From Syntrophaceae bacterium UBA2188 (lineage in GTDB: Bacteria > Desulfobacterota > BSN033 > UBA1163): a stretch of 64,000 nt of DNA. Both the position numbers and the translations under genes were made by a program. The stretch is taken from assembly GCA_002327985.1 (NCBI GenBank), contig DCVM01000012.1:5445-69444 (forward strand), given 5' to 3'. Positions 1-8,045 of the stretch are shown here, one piece after another; within the stretch, counting starts at the first letter, position 1, and each line of letters starts with the position of its first letter. Below the pieces are notes generated by a model. It was given only the letters and a program-made list of their open reading frames with translations. It was not told the origin of the DNA and ran no database searches.

Positions 1-1257
1 GACATAACCATCTTCATCCATTCTTCCATAATCCTCAGAGTAAAACCATCCATCGACAAGAAACTCCGCTGTCGCCCCAGGATTTTTATAATATTCCTTA
101 AATAACGAGATCCCAGGCTGGCCCTTAATCGCAATCTCCCCTTTTTCGCCAATGGGCACTTCATTACGGTCATCATCCACAATTTTTACTTCGGTACCAA
201 AATGTGGGAATCCTACAGACCCTCTTCGCCTTTCACCCCAAATCGGCATAATGGTGGCCGGGCCTAATGTCTCAGTTAAACCATATCCATCGATCAAAAT
301 AGTATTGAACCGCCTCTCAAAAGAATTCCATTCCTCGTCTGAAACAGCAATTCCGTAAGGGCTTCTCCACATCCTATTCTCTTTGTCGAGAGGATGCTCA
401 GGTTGAGGTAAAATCATACGTACAATCGGTGCTCCGGTAGAACATATTGTACAATTATAATTTCTGAGTAAAGAGCTGAACCGGCTCGCACTGAATCGTT
501 CGCAAATGACGATACTTGCCCCAACGGTCAAACACGGAAAATAGGATATGCACTGAGCATTCACATGGAAAAAAGGTAATATTAAAAGGAAACGATCATC
601 CGGGATGACGGCAAAGCTCTTAGAGCAAATCTCCCCCATATAGAGAAAATTAGCGTGTGTTAAAATAACTCCTTTCGGGCGAGCGGTTGTCCCTGACGTA
701 AAAAGCATTTCAGCATTATCCAGTGGTTCGATGTCAAAAAATGGAAGCTCCGGAGAAGAATTTGCAAGGAGATCTTCCCAACGTTCGGCTCCACGAATTT
801 TCTCCTCGGAGCGATAAATGACAATATCTTTTACCGATGGACATGCAGGCTGAATTTTATCAAATATCGGATAATATTTTCCGTCTGTAATGACCATTTT
901 GACATCCGAGAAATTTATTTTGTATTTTAGATCCTCGGCCACATCGGAAATGATCGAAGGGATCATAACTGCGCCGATTTTTGTGCAAGCATGCAAGGAA
1001 ACAAGAAATCCTATCGAGTTGGGTAAATGGGTCAGCACGAAATCACCCTTCTGAATACCCTGCTTAAGGAGCCAATTGGCAAATCGATTTACTTTTTCGT
1101 TAAATTGCTTATACGTTAATATTTCTTCATTGAAATTTTCATCCACAAAAATAATGAACGGTTTGTCAGCATGTTGCCGAACTTTCATCTCAAGCAGTTT
1201 CCTTATATTCATCTTTCTGCCAATCACCGTTGCGTTTTGGGGATTGAGAAAATCCAT
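1..1257 (-). CDS. AMP-dependent acyl-CoA synthetase/ligase, C-terminus cut by window edge
   Basis: The enzyme should activate a carboxylic acid to its acyl-CoA through an acyl-AMP intermediate in the cytoplasm. The frame is open for 419 codons from an ATG at 1257 to the window edge. The ATG follows GGGAAGGATCGAAT, a good ribosome binding site, so I prefer it over the internal ATG at 1212. Visible ANL-family motifs are the P-loop FTSGTTARPKGV near residue 187, GYGLTETLG near 330 and GWFYSEDYGRM near 403. The C-terminal lid domain with the catalytic lysine lies outside the window. The gene is last in the visible minus-strand catabolic block, behind an SDR and an enoyl-CoA hydratase, which fits a substrate- or intermediate-activating ligase. 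The acyl substrate cannot be read from the sequence. Confidence 0.9.
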   Translation of the reverse strand, partial: MDFLNPQNATVIGRKMNIRKLLEMKVRQHADKPFIIFVDENFNEEILTYKQFNEKVNRFANWLLKQGIQKGDFVLTHLPNSIGFLVSLHACTKIGAVMIPSIISDVAEDLKYKINFSDVKMVITDGKYYPIFDKIQPACPSVKDIVIYRSEEKIRGAERWEDLLANSSPELPFFDIEPLDNAEMLFTSGTTARPKGVILTHANFLYMGEICSKSFAVIPDDRFLLILPFFHVNAQCISYFPCLTVGASIVICERFSASRFSSLLRNYNCTICSTGAPIVRMILPQPEHPLDKENRMWRSPYGIAVSDEEWNSFERRFNTILIDGYGLTETLGPATIMPIWGERRRGSVGFPHFGTEVKIVDDDRNEVPIGEKGEIAIKGQPGISLFKEYYKNPGATAEFLVDGWFYSEDYGRMDEDGYV

Positions 1258-1385
1258 ATTCGATCCTTCCCAAATATTACATAGAAAAGTCACCCTTTAA
1301 TAATACTTTTGGCACTTTTCCTGAATTTGATAAAACTGTAAAACAATGACGGATGTAACTGATCTAAAATAGGGGCCTTGCCGGC

Positions 1386-2147
1386 TCATCGGAGCATGAT
1401 CCCACCATCTATCACGATTGCAGAACCTACCATATAATCGCTGGCTGCTGAAGCAAGAAAAACAGCTAATCCCTTTATTTCTTCTGGGTTAGCTATCCTG
1501 CCGATCGGGACGAGTTTCTTCACCTCTTTTTCGAATCTCTCTCGGCCTTTAGGGTTTAGCTGGGTATCAAAGAGGCCAGGACATATCGCATTGACTTGAA
1601 TGTTATATGGAATGAGTTCTAAGGCCATCACTCTTGTTAGCATAAGGCCACCCCCTTTGCTAGCACAATAATCCCCACTATGGGGTAATGGCCTAAATGA
1701 CCCAATCGAGGTAACATTGATTATCTTTCCTTTCTTTTCTTTGATCATCTCCTTGGCAGCAGCTCTTGAACATAAAAATATTCCTTTCAAATTGATGGCC
1801 TGGGTCTCATCCCATTCTTCGATACTCATCTCTGTCACAGCTTTTGCGCTTCCCGTGATCCCCGCATTATTAACCAATATATCCACCTTCCCAAACTTCT
1901 TAACCGTGATAGCGATCAAATCTTCAACCTGTTGAGGATGACTGACATCGCAACGGACGGCTAACGTTTTTACACCAAGCTTTTCTATCTCTAAGCCGAC
2001 CTCTTCACAAGCGTCTAAATGACGAGCACAAAGAACAATATTTGCCCCTGCTTCAGCCAGCCCTTTAGAAATTCCCAGGCCTATCCCCCGATATCCTCCT
2101 GTGACCACTGCCACTTTCCCTGTCAGATCAAACATCTGTAATTTCAT
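1386..2147 (-). CDS. SDR-family NAD(P)-dependent oxidoreductase (1)
   Basis: A classical short-chain dehydrogenase of 253 residues, probably interconverting a hydroxy and a keto group on a pathway intermediate. The N-terminal cofactor motif TGGYRGIG is at residues 16-23, NNAGITG near 92, and the catalytic Tyr and Lys in DYCASKGG near 160; the C-terminal GSAIVIDGG is typical of the family. An ATG four codons downstream (MFDLTGK) is an alternative start. It resembles gluconate 5-dehydrogenase or 3-oxoacyl reductase types, but SDR substrate cannot be told from motifs. It lies between the unknown Cys-rich protein and the acyl-CoA synthetase, all codirectional, which suggests a beta-oxidation-like role. 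Confidence 0.88.
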   Translation of the reverse strand: MKLQMFDLTGKVAVVTGGYRGIGLGISKGLAEAGANIVLCARHLDACEEVGLEIEKLGVKTLAVRCDVSHPQQVEDLIAITVKKFGKVDILVNNAGITGSAKAVTEMSIEEWDETQAINLKGIFLCSRAAAKEMIKEKKGKIINVTSIGSFRPLPHSGDYCASKGGGLMLTRVMALELIPYNIQVNAICPGLFDTQLNPKGRERFEKEVKKLVPIGRIANPEEIKGLAVFLASAASDYMVGSAIVIDGGIMLR

Positions 2148-2202
2148 AACCTATCCCATTCTATTCTCATTTTAGTTATTAAGATAAAATTAGAATCATT
2201 CT

Positions 2203-2829
2203 TCATTTATAAACATAACAGCGGCAAGGTTCCTCCCCAATTTTCTCCGGGGGATCCGTGATCATTAATGCTTTCCCTCCTGGTTCAGTGGGGCAGGTTC
2301 CCATGACATAACAGTGGGCGCAGTACACTGGAAAATTTGGCCTATTAAACGTCATAGGCTGGGGTTTCTTAATTCTCAAAAAGCTACCAGGTGGATCATA
2401 GGCACCCTCTAAGACAAGACGACCGCCGCTCCCACAACATGGTTGAGTATGAATAACAAATTTTTCATCATCTTCTTCTATTTTAATCGGATGGAGGTGC
2501 CCCCTCAATCCGGCTGCCAATATCTCAATTTTCTCTCGAGTACTCTTGTTGGCATATCGCTTGCCTAATCGGAGTGATAAGTCACCCACTGTTTCTTTCA
2601 TCGCCTCATACAAAACCTCATCTCCATAATTTTTTCCAATAAACGTTAATAGGCCTGTAATCCAATCTCGATATAAGTCATGCATTCCTAAAAATTCATT
2701 GTACATCCTCTTACTTAACTTCTTAGCGGTCTTCTTATCCCCAGCCTCGATAGCGGCTTGGAGGAGATCTAATGTCCGTTCTCCCATCATTCTTAACTCT
2801 TCTTCTGTGAAGACTCTTTTCTCCTCCAT
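2203..2829 (-). CDS. Unrecognised Cys-rich protein, about 208 residues
   Basis: I do not recognise this family. The frame could start at 2955, but that would overlap the upstream hydratase gene and lacks a ribosome site. The ATG at 2829 follows AAAGGGGAGAATTGAAC, so it is the better start. The N-terminal half (residues 1-110) is predicted helical and rich in Lys and Glu. The C-terminal half has a conserved-looking metal-site pattern: HTQPCCGSGG near 130, then CAHC near 175, GTCP and a final EEPCRCY near the C-terminus. There are seven Cys and several His in about 80 residues, which suggests Zn or Fe-S binding, though this is inference. No signal peptide is visible. The setting among acyl-CoA enzymes suggests an accessory or catalytic role in the same pathway. 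Confidence 0.75.
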   Translation of the reverse strand: MEEKRVFTEEELRMMGERTLDLLQAAIEAGDKKTAKKLSKRMYNEFLGMHDLYRDWITGLLTFIGKNYGDEVLYEAMKETVGDLSLRLGKRYANKSTREKIEILAAGLRGHLHPIKIEEDDEKFVIHTQPCCGSGGRLVLEGAYDPPGSFLRIKKPQPMTFNRPNFPVYCAHCYVMGTCPTEPGGKALMITDPPEKIGEEPCRCYVYK

Positions 2830-2939
2830 GTTCAATTCTCCCCTTTCATGGTTCCGACCTAAATCGTAGGATCTCTTTTCTAACTTCCTCGAGGCCTGTT
2901 TGTTTCCATAAGAGATAAACGGAGAGCAGTTCTTATCTA

Positions 2940-3725
2940 TTATTTCCCTTGCCAAAGAGGCTTGCGCTTTTCAAGGAAAGCGTTTATTCCCTCTTTGGAG
3001 TCCTTCGTCACAGAAAGCATCAGCGCGGACAATTGGCAGTACTCCATCGCCCCCTCAAGCGGCATGTCTGTCCCTACCTGGATAGCACGTTTGATATGGG
3101 CTATTGATGCAGGTGCGTTTCTCAAAATTCGGCCGGCGAGTTCCTCAGCCGCCTGCAAGACTTCTCCATCCTGGACGATTTTGCTCACCAAACCGACCCT
3201 ATAGGCTTCCTGGGCATCAATAGGGTCTCCGGTTAATTCTATATATAGCGCCATCTCTCTCCCGATTAAGCGGGCCAACCTGGCCGTTGCCCCAGCGCCT
3301 GGCATGATACCCAAACCCACCTCTGGCAATCCCAGCTTTGTTTTCTCCGATGCGATACGGAAGTCACAGGCTGTTGCAATCTCAAGCCCACCACCAAAGG
3401 CAATCCCATTGATGGCAGCGATGACTGGTATTCGAAGCCTCTCCAATCGGAAATTAAACCTTGTTAACTTGTCGTGGAGCAGAAAAAATTCATAAGGTGT
3501 CTCTAATGCTTTGTGAATCATCTTTATATCCCCGCCCGATATAAAAGATTTACCTGAACCGGTGAGAATAAGGGCTCCTAACTCCGCATCCCCTTCAATG
3601 TTGGCCAACACACTATCCAATTCAAGAATCATCTGCTCGTTTAAGGCGTTATGAACTTCGGGTCGGTTAAATAGAATGTACCCCACCTTACCTTTCTTCT
3701 CATAAATAATAGTTTCGTAAGCCAT
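2940..3725 (-). CDS. Enoyl-CoA hydratase/isomerase (crotonase family)
   Basis: The protein should hydrate a trans-2-enoyl-CoA or run a related crotonase reaction. Two ATG codons occur in tandem (3728 and 3725); the second is seven bases from GGGG of the ribosome site and is preferred, giving 261 residues. Oxyanion-hole segments are GSGKSFISGGD near 58-68 and INGIAFGGGLEIA near 104-116. Both glutamates that in rat crotonase act in water addition are present, in GGGLEIA and in LPEVGLGIMPGAG. This favours true hydratase activity over isomerase-only homologues. It lies between the zinc alcohol dehydrogenase and the Cys-rich protein, codirectional with both. The specific acyl chain is unknown. Confidence 0.88.
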   Translation of the reverse strand: MAYETIIYEKKGKVGYILFNRPEVHNALNEQMILELDSVLANIEGDAELGALILTGSGKSFISGGDIKMIHKALETPYEFFLLHDKLTRFNFRLERLRIPVIAAINGIAFGGGLEIATACDFRIASEKTKLGLPEVGLGIMPGAGATARLARLIGREMALYIELTGDPIDAQEAYRVGLVSKIVQDGEVLQAAEELAGRILRNAPASIAHIKRAIQVGTDMPLEGAMEYCQLSALMLSVTKDSKEGINAFLEKRKPLWQGK

Positions 3726-3752
3726 CATTTTTCCCCTTTCAGGAATTGATCC

Positions 3753-4817
3753 TTATAACTCTGGAGAGACCAAAATCTTACAATGCTCCAATTTACGCTC
3801 TCCCATCAATTCTTTTATCCCTTTTTCCAAAATATCATCCAGTTTTATCTTTGCACTGATCAATTCAGGATCACACCTAACTTTTTTACTGGTCAAGAGA
3901 GAGATCGCGGGAGGGAATTCATCCACATAACCTTGACTTGCGATGATTGTTTTCTCACGGAAAAATAGATTGAAGAATGGGAAATCACAGGTAGTTGGCA
4001 TGGTCCCTACTTCCACAATGGTTGAAGCTTTTCCAGAAACAGTTTCAGACAACAACATTGCATCACTCTTGCCAGCACATTCAAACACCACATCAGCTCT
4101 CCTTCCTTCAGTCAGTTCAGCAATAGCTCTCCCTGGATCGACCCCTTTTGGATTGATCACTTCCGTTGCACCCAGTTCTTTAGCCATTTGACCTCTATTA
4201 GAAAGCATCTCAAAAACAATGATCTTACCCGCTCCGCAAGCGTTTGCAACCTGCATGGTCAATAAACCAATGGGCCCGGCACCTACGATCGCTACGTTAG
4301 CCCCGAGTTCCATGCGGCTTCTTTTTACAGCACGGACAGCGCAAGCCAGAGGTTCGGTAAAGGCCCCCATTTCATATGTAACCTCATTAGGCAATCTATA
4401 AACATTGTCATTGGACACGACAATAAATTCAGCAAACGCCCCATCTGCTGCCCCTCCGATACTGCCAAGGATGGCACATTGAATATGTTGACCTTTTTTG
4501 CAGTAGTAACACTTGTAGCATGGAATCGTAGGCCTTACCGTCGCTTTATCACCGACTTGGACCCCATGGACATTATCTCCAATTTTAACCACTTGGCCAG
4601 AGAATTCATGACCTCCGGTAATAGGAGCCATCTTCCCTGTGCCAGGATGGGGCTTTTTGACCGGCAAGAGGCCAGCTCCTCCCTGATACTCTTGAACATC
4701 AGCACCGCAAATGCCGCACCATTTCACTTTTATCTTAACCTCCCCTGGACCTGGTTCTGGTTCTGGGATGTTTTCTAATCTCATATCCTTGCCGCCATAA
4801 TAACGTAACGCCTTCAT
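3753..4817 (-). CDS. Zinc-dependent alcohol dehydrogenase (MDR; butanediol/sorbitol dehydrogenase type)
   Basis: A 354-residue medium-chain dehydrogenase, expected to oxidise a secondary alcohol with NAD(P). Catalytic zinc ligands are visible in CGICGADV (residues 35-42), GGHEF near 69 and TEPLACAV near 155. The structural zinc cysteines are in CYKCYYCKKGQHIQC near 100-114. The cofactor Rossmann motif GAGPIGLL is near 179. The start ATG follows GAGGGAGGTTGAA. The N-terminus MKALRYYGGKD and overall pattern resemble 2,3-butanediol and sorbitol dehydrogenases. A butanediol or acyloin dehydrogenase beside an acetoin-dehydrogenase-like E1 pair makes metabolic sense, but substrate is inferred only. 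It is codirectional with the neighbouring E1 genes. Confidence 0.88.
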   Translation of the reverse strand: MKALRYYGGKDMRLENIPEPEPGPGEVKIKVKWCGICGADVQEYQGGAGLLPVKKPHPGTGKMAPITGGHEFSGQVVKIGDNVHGVQVGDKATVRPTIPCYKCYYCKKGQHIQCAILGSIGGAADGAFAEFIVVSNDNVYRLPNEVTYEMGAFTEPLACAVRAVKRSRMELGANVAIVGAGPIGLLTMQVANACGAGKIIVFEMLSNRGQMAKELGATEVINPKGVDPGRAIAELTEGRRADVVFECAGKSDAMLLSETVSGKASTIVEVGTMPTTCDFPFFNLFFREKTIIASQGYVDEFPPAISLLTSKKVRCDPELISAKIKLDDILEKGIKELMGERKLEHCKILVSPEL

Positions 4818-4866
4818 TTCAACCTCCCTCTGTTTGATTCCCTTTCAAGAATCTGAGTATCCCCCA

Positions 4867-5856
4867 TCAATTCTTAGCTTGTCTTGATCTAACGATATCT
4901 TTGACAGCAGAAATGATGTCAGCCTCCTGTGGTAGGACAGCATTCTCCACAACTGTCCCCCAGGGGATTGGCGTAAATGCCGCTCCAATACGTCTTATCG
5001 GAGCATCTAAATAATCAAATAAATGTTCCACAACGCTCGCCGCTATCTCAGCCCCAAACCCACTTATCTTCACCGCCTCGTGGGCAATTACCAATTTCCC
5101 CGTTTTTTTGACAGAGCTTTCAATCGTCTTCATATCTAAAGGAATTAACGTCCGAAGATCGATAATTTCAATGTTGATTCCCTCCCTGGCAAGTTTCTCA
5201 GCGCTCGTTGCAACTTTAAAAAACAACTGCCCCCATGTAACAACAGTGACATCGGACCCCTCTCTCTTGACATCCGCTTGACCTAACGGAAGAGTATATT
5301 CTTCTTCGGGAATTTCCCCTTTTGCCCGTAAAAACTTATGTTCAATAAAAATGATCGGGTTGTCATCCCTAATGGAAGATTTGAGAAGGCCTTTCACATC
5401 ATATGGGGTGCTTGGATATACGACTTTTAAACCAGGAACATGACAAAACCAGGATTCTAAACTCTGCGAGTGACCAGGACCAGCGCTTACTCCACCCCCC
5501 CCCAATGTACGGAAAACAACAGGTGCTTTACACTGACCGGCAGACATGTATCGCATTTTTGCCGCTGAATTTACAATAGAATCCATAGCCAAGGCTGTAA
5601 AATCCATAAACATGATTTCTGCCACCGGTCTCAGTCCAGAAATCGCTGCCCCAACTGCGATACCGGCGATAGCTGACTCACTAATAGGAGTATCTATTAT
5701 TCTTTTACTGCCAAATGCTTCAAACAAACCCTTGGTAGCGTTAAAACTTCCGCCTGAGATTCCAACATCTTCACCCATGACGATAACGCTATCGTCTCTT
5801 GCCAACTCCTCTCTTAATGCCTCATTGATCGCTTTAACATATGTAATTTCTTTCAT
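4867..5856 (-). CDS. 2-oxoacid/acetoin dehydrogenase E1 beta subunit, pair C
   Basis: The beta subunit of a heterotetrameric thiamine-diphosphate E1 enzyme, 329 residues. It has the transketolase central and C-terminal domains. The glutamate that activates thiamine is in DTPISESAIAG near residue 60, GEDVG is at 28-32, and the conserved HSQSLE is near 128. The length is standard for AcoB/PdhB. It directly follows its alpha partner with a 17-bp gap. With the partner it would decarboxylate a 2-oxo acid, or cleave an acyloin such as acetoin, and pass the acyl group to E2 lipoamide. No E2 or E3 lies in this part of the cluster, so it probably uses those at 10.7-13.4 kb. Acetoin versus 2-oxoacid use is unresolved. 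Confidence 0.9.
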   Translation of the reverse strand: MKEITYVKAINEALREELARDDSVIVMGEDVGISGGSFNATKGLFEAFGSKRIIDTPISESAIAGIAVGAAISGLRPVAEIMFMDFTALAMDSIVNSAAKMRYMSAGQCKAPVVFRTLGGGGVSAGPGHSQSLESWFCHVPGLKVVYPSTPYDVKGLLKSSIRDDNPIIFIEHKFLRAKGEIPEEEYTLPLGQADVKREGSDVTVVTWGQLFFKVATSAEKLAREGINIEIIDLRTLIPLDMKTIESSVKKTGKLVIAHEAVKISGFGAEIAASVVEHLFDYLDAPIRRIGAAFTPIPWGTVVENAVLPQEADIISAVKDIVRSRQAKN

Positions 5857-5873
5857 TTAGATACCCCAGGTTA

Positions 5874-6836
5874 TTAAACATACACATTCTGAAATGCTTG
5901 CTCCCTACTTGCCACCGGACTGCTTTTTGCAAATTGAATGGCCTCTTCGATCTCTCTCTTTACGGATTCATCCAACTCATTCATTGATTCAAGGGTTAGA
6001 ATTTTTTCATCCATGAGTCGCTTTTGAAACTTACTCAAAGGATCGACCCTACGTGCCTCTTCGATGTCTTTTGGGTCTCGATATTTTTGGGGATCGCCGA
6101 TATAGTGTCCCTCCCAACGCCTTACCTTACATTCTATTAATGTTGGACCATCCCCTTTTCTCGCCCTCGCTATTGCCTCTCTTGCTACCTCATAAACTTC
6201 CAAAATATCCGTGCCATCCACGACTTTCCCTAACATGTTGTATCCTTCGGCCTTCCGCCATATGTCAACTTGGGACGCGGTCGCTTTTTGGGGGGTAAAT
6301 TGTGCCCAACCATTATTTTCAACGACAAAGACGATAGGTAATTTCCATAGCGAAGCGATATTCAAGCTTTCGTGGAAATTTCCTTCATCCACAGTACCGT
6401 CCCCGAAAATACAGATAACCACCTGATCGGACTTTCTGTATTGGCAAGCAAGCGCTACTCCAACAGCAACAGGAATTTGACCCCCAAGAGTTCCACTTTG
6501 TCCAAGTATCCCATATTTCAAATCGAAATAGTGCATCTCACCAGATATCCCTTCACAGGGGCCATTCTTTCTCCCTAACGCCTCAGCCATAAATCGCTTT
6601 AGGGGGACCCTTTTTCCAATGATTATTGCGCGCCCCCGGTGAGTGTTATTGATGTAGTCTTCTGGTTCAAGATATGCAGTGACGCCCACACCAACGGCCT
6701 CTTGCCCGAGATTAGAGTGAAACCAACCCGCAACTTCACCCGTAGTCATTAACTCAATGAGCTTTTCCTCTAATCTCCTTGTTTTCAACAAGAGTGTAAA
6801 AAGTTCCTTTTTCTTCTCATTGCTGACTTCACCCAT
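5874..6836 (-). CDS. 2-oxoacid/acetoin dehydrogenase E1 alpha subunit, pair C
   Basis: The alpha subunit of a thiamine-diphosphate E1, 320 residues. The Mg-thiamine motif begins at GDGTVDEG near residue 170 and ends at VVENNGWA about 30 residues later. The ATG follows GAGAGGTTCGAT. One oddity is the N-terminal active-site segment, which reads NNTHRGRAI here. The other two copies in this window have SHRGHA and CHRGHG, where the second His aligns with the conserved active-site His of pyruvate dehydrogenase E1 alpha. An Arg codon (CGC) replaces it. This pair is also the more divergent of the three. It sits between the acyl-CoA dehydrogenase pair and the zinc alcohol dehydrogenase. Confidence 0.9.
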   Translation of the reverse strand: MGEVSNEKKKELFTLLLKTRRLEEKLIELMTTGEVAGWFHSNLGQEAVGVGVTAYLEPEDYINNTHRGRAIIIGKRVPLKRFMAEALGRKNGPCEGISGEMHYFDLKYGILGQSGTLGGQIPVAVGVALACQYRKSDQVVICIFGDGTVDEGNFHESLNIASLWKLPIVFVVENNGWAQFTPQKATASQVDIWRKAEGYNMLGKVVDGTDILEVYEVAREAIARARKGDGPTLIECKVRRWEGHYIGDPQKYRDPKDIEEARRVDPLSKFQKRLMDEKILTLESMNELDESVKREIEEAIQFAKSSPVASREQAFQNVYV

Positions 6837-6858
6837 ATCGAACCTCTCTTCACCATTT

Positions 6859-7998
6859 TTATCCTGCAGAAAAAAGTTGTTTCGCTACTATCTCCCGATG
6901 GAAATCACTATCGCCAAACGTAATTTCAGCCATTCTACCCATTCTGAAATAAAGGGGCATGTCATGATCCTCGCAATATCCCACTCCACCGATGACCTGA
7001 TGCCCTAAAGCGACAATTCTTCTAAATGCATCATTGCACCAAGCCTTTGCAATCGACACTTCCTTTTCGTAGGGGATGTCCTCATCAATCATCCAAGCCC
7101 CCTTGTAGGTGACCCACCTACAACCATCAAGGTCAACCAACATATTGCTACAATGATGCTGGATGGCCTGAAAACTACCTATGGGCTTTCCAAACTGAAC
7201 CCTTTTCTTTGCATAGGAAACAGCCATATCCAGAACCTGTTGGCCTCCCCCAACCATCTCAGCACATTTGGCCAGGGCTGCTTTTTGCAGAATTTTTTTT
7301 AAGAGTCCCCAACCTTTATTTAATTCACCAAGCACATTTTCCTTGGGTACTCTTACTTTGTTAAAGAAAATTTCATATTGTTTATCTTTTGCCATGGTAT
7401 TAAGAAGCGTATATTTTATTCCTTCGGCTTTTCCATCTATGACAAAAAGTGTAATTCCATCTTCCGGATCTTTTCCCTTTTCGGTTCTGGCGACACATAA
7501 CAGGTAATCCGCAACATGGGCATTCGGAACGAACAATTTAGTCCCATGAACGATGAAGCTTTCTCCTTTGGCTTTGGCAGTTACTGTAATTGAAGATGGA
7601 TCATAATCACTTTCGGATTCGGTTATGGCCAAAGTGGCGATTAATTCTCCTTTAGCTATTTTAGGCAACAGCTCTTGCTTTTGTTGTTTGGTACCAGCTT
7701 CTAATATGGTTAATCCTCCTAAAACAACTGTTGAGAAAAAGGGACCTGGAAGGCAGGCACGCCCCATCTCCTCAAGTAACAAAATCAATTCCATGAAGTT
7801 TCCACCTGTGCCACCAAACTCCTCTGGGAAGATGAGTGCCATCCAACCTAACTCTGCCATTTGGCGCCACAACTCATCTGAATAACCTTTCGTGCCTTCA
7901 ACCATCTCCCTTAATAAGGAACTAGGACATTTATCCATTAAAAATTGTCGAGCACTTTTTCGTATTAATTGTTGCTCTTCGGTAAATTTAATATCCAT
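6859..7998 (-). CDS. Acyl-CoA dehydrogenase-family subunit lacking the usual catalytic Glu (beta-like)
   Basis: A 379-residue FAD-dependent acyl-CoA dehydrogenase homologue. N-terminal, middle and C-terminal domains are all present, with the signature KKRVQFGKPIGSFQAIQH near residue 270. At the position of the medium-chain enzyme catalytic Glu (IYEGTSQI) it reads ITFGDSDF. At the alternative position used by isovaleryl-CoA dehydrogenase (LERL) it reads LAKCA. I therefore see no catalytic base in either place. Such subunits are known from the alpha2-beta2 steroid side-chain enzymes of Mycobacterium (ChsE1-ChsE2, ChsE4-ChsE5), where only one subunit type carries the base. The adjacent gene upstream, with a 47-bp gap, has the base. 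Confidence 0.88.
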   Translation of the reverse strand: MDIKFTEEQQLIRKSARQFLMDKCPSSLLREMVEGTKGYSDELWRQMAELGWMALIFPEEFGGTGGNFMELILLLEEMGRACLPGPFFSTVVLGGLTILEAGTKQQKQELLPKIAKGELIATLAITESESDYDPSSITVTAKAKGESFIVHGTKLFVPNAHVADYLLCVARTEKGKDPEDGITLFVIDGKAEGIKYTLLNTMAKDKQYEIFFNKVRVPKENVLGELNKGWGLLKKILQKAALAKCAEMVGGGQQVLDMAVSYAKKRVQFGKPIGSFQAIQHHCSNMLVDLDGCRWVTYKGAWMIDEDIPYEKEVSIAKAWCNDAFRRIVALGHQVIGGVGYCEDHDMPLYFRMGRMAEITFGDSDFHREIVAKQLFSAG

Positions 7999-8045
7999 TT
8001 CTTAACACCTCATGTAAACTGTATAAGTTGAAAAATTAGCCACAT

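Noticed and set aside
2830..2955. Longer N-terminus for the Cys-rich protein
   Set aside because: The extension overlaps the hydratase gene, has no ribosome site at 2955, and the ATG at 2829 has a good one.
4867..6836. Firm assignment of pair C as acetoin dehydrogenase
   Set aside because: The neighbouring butanediol-type dehydrogenase supports it, but sequence motifs do not separate acetoin from 2-oxoacid E1 enzymes and the active-site His is replaced.
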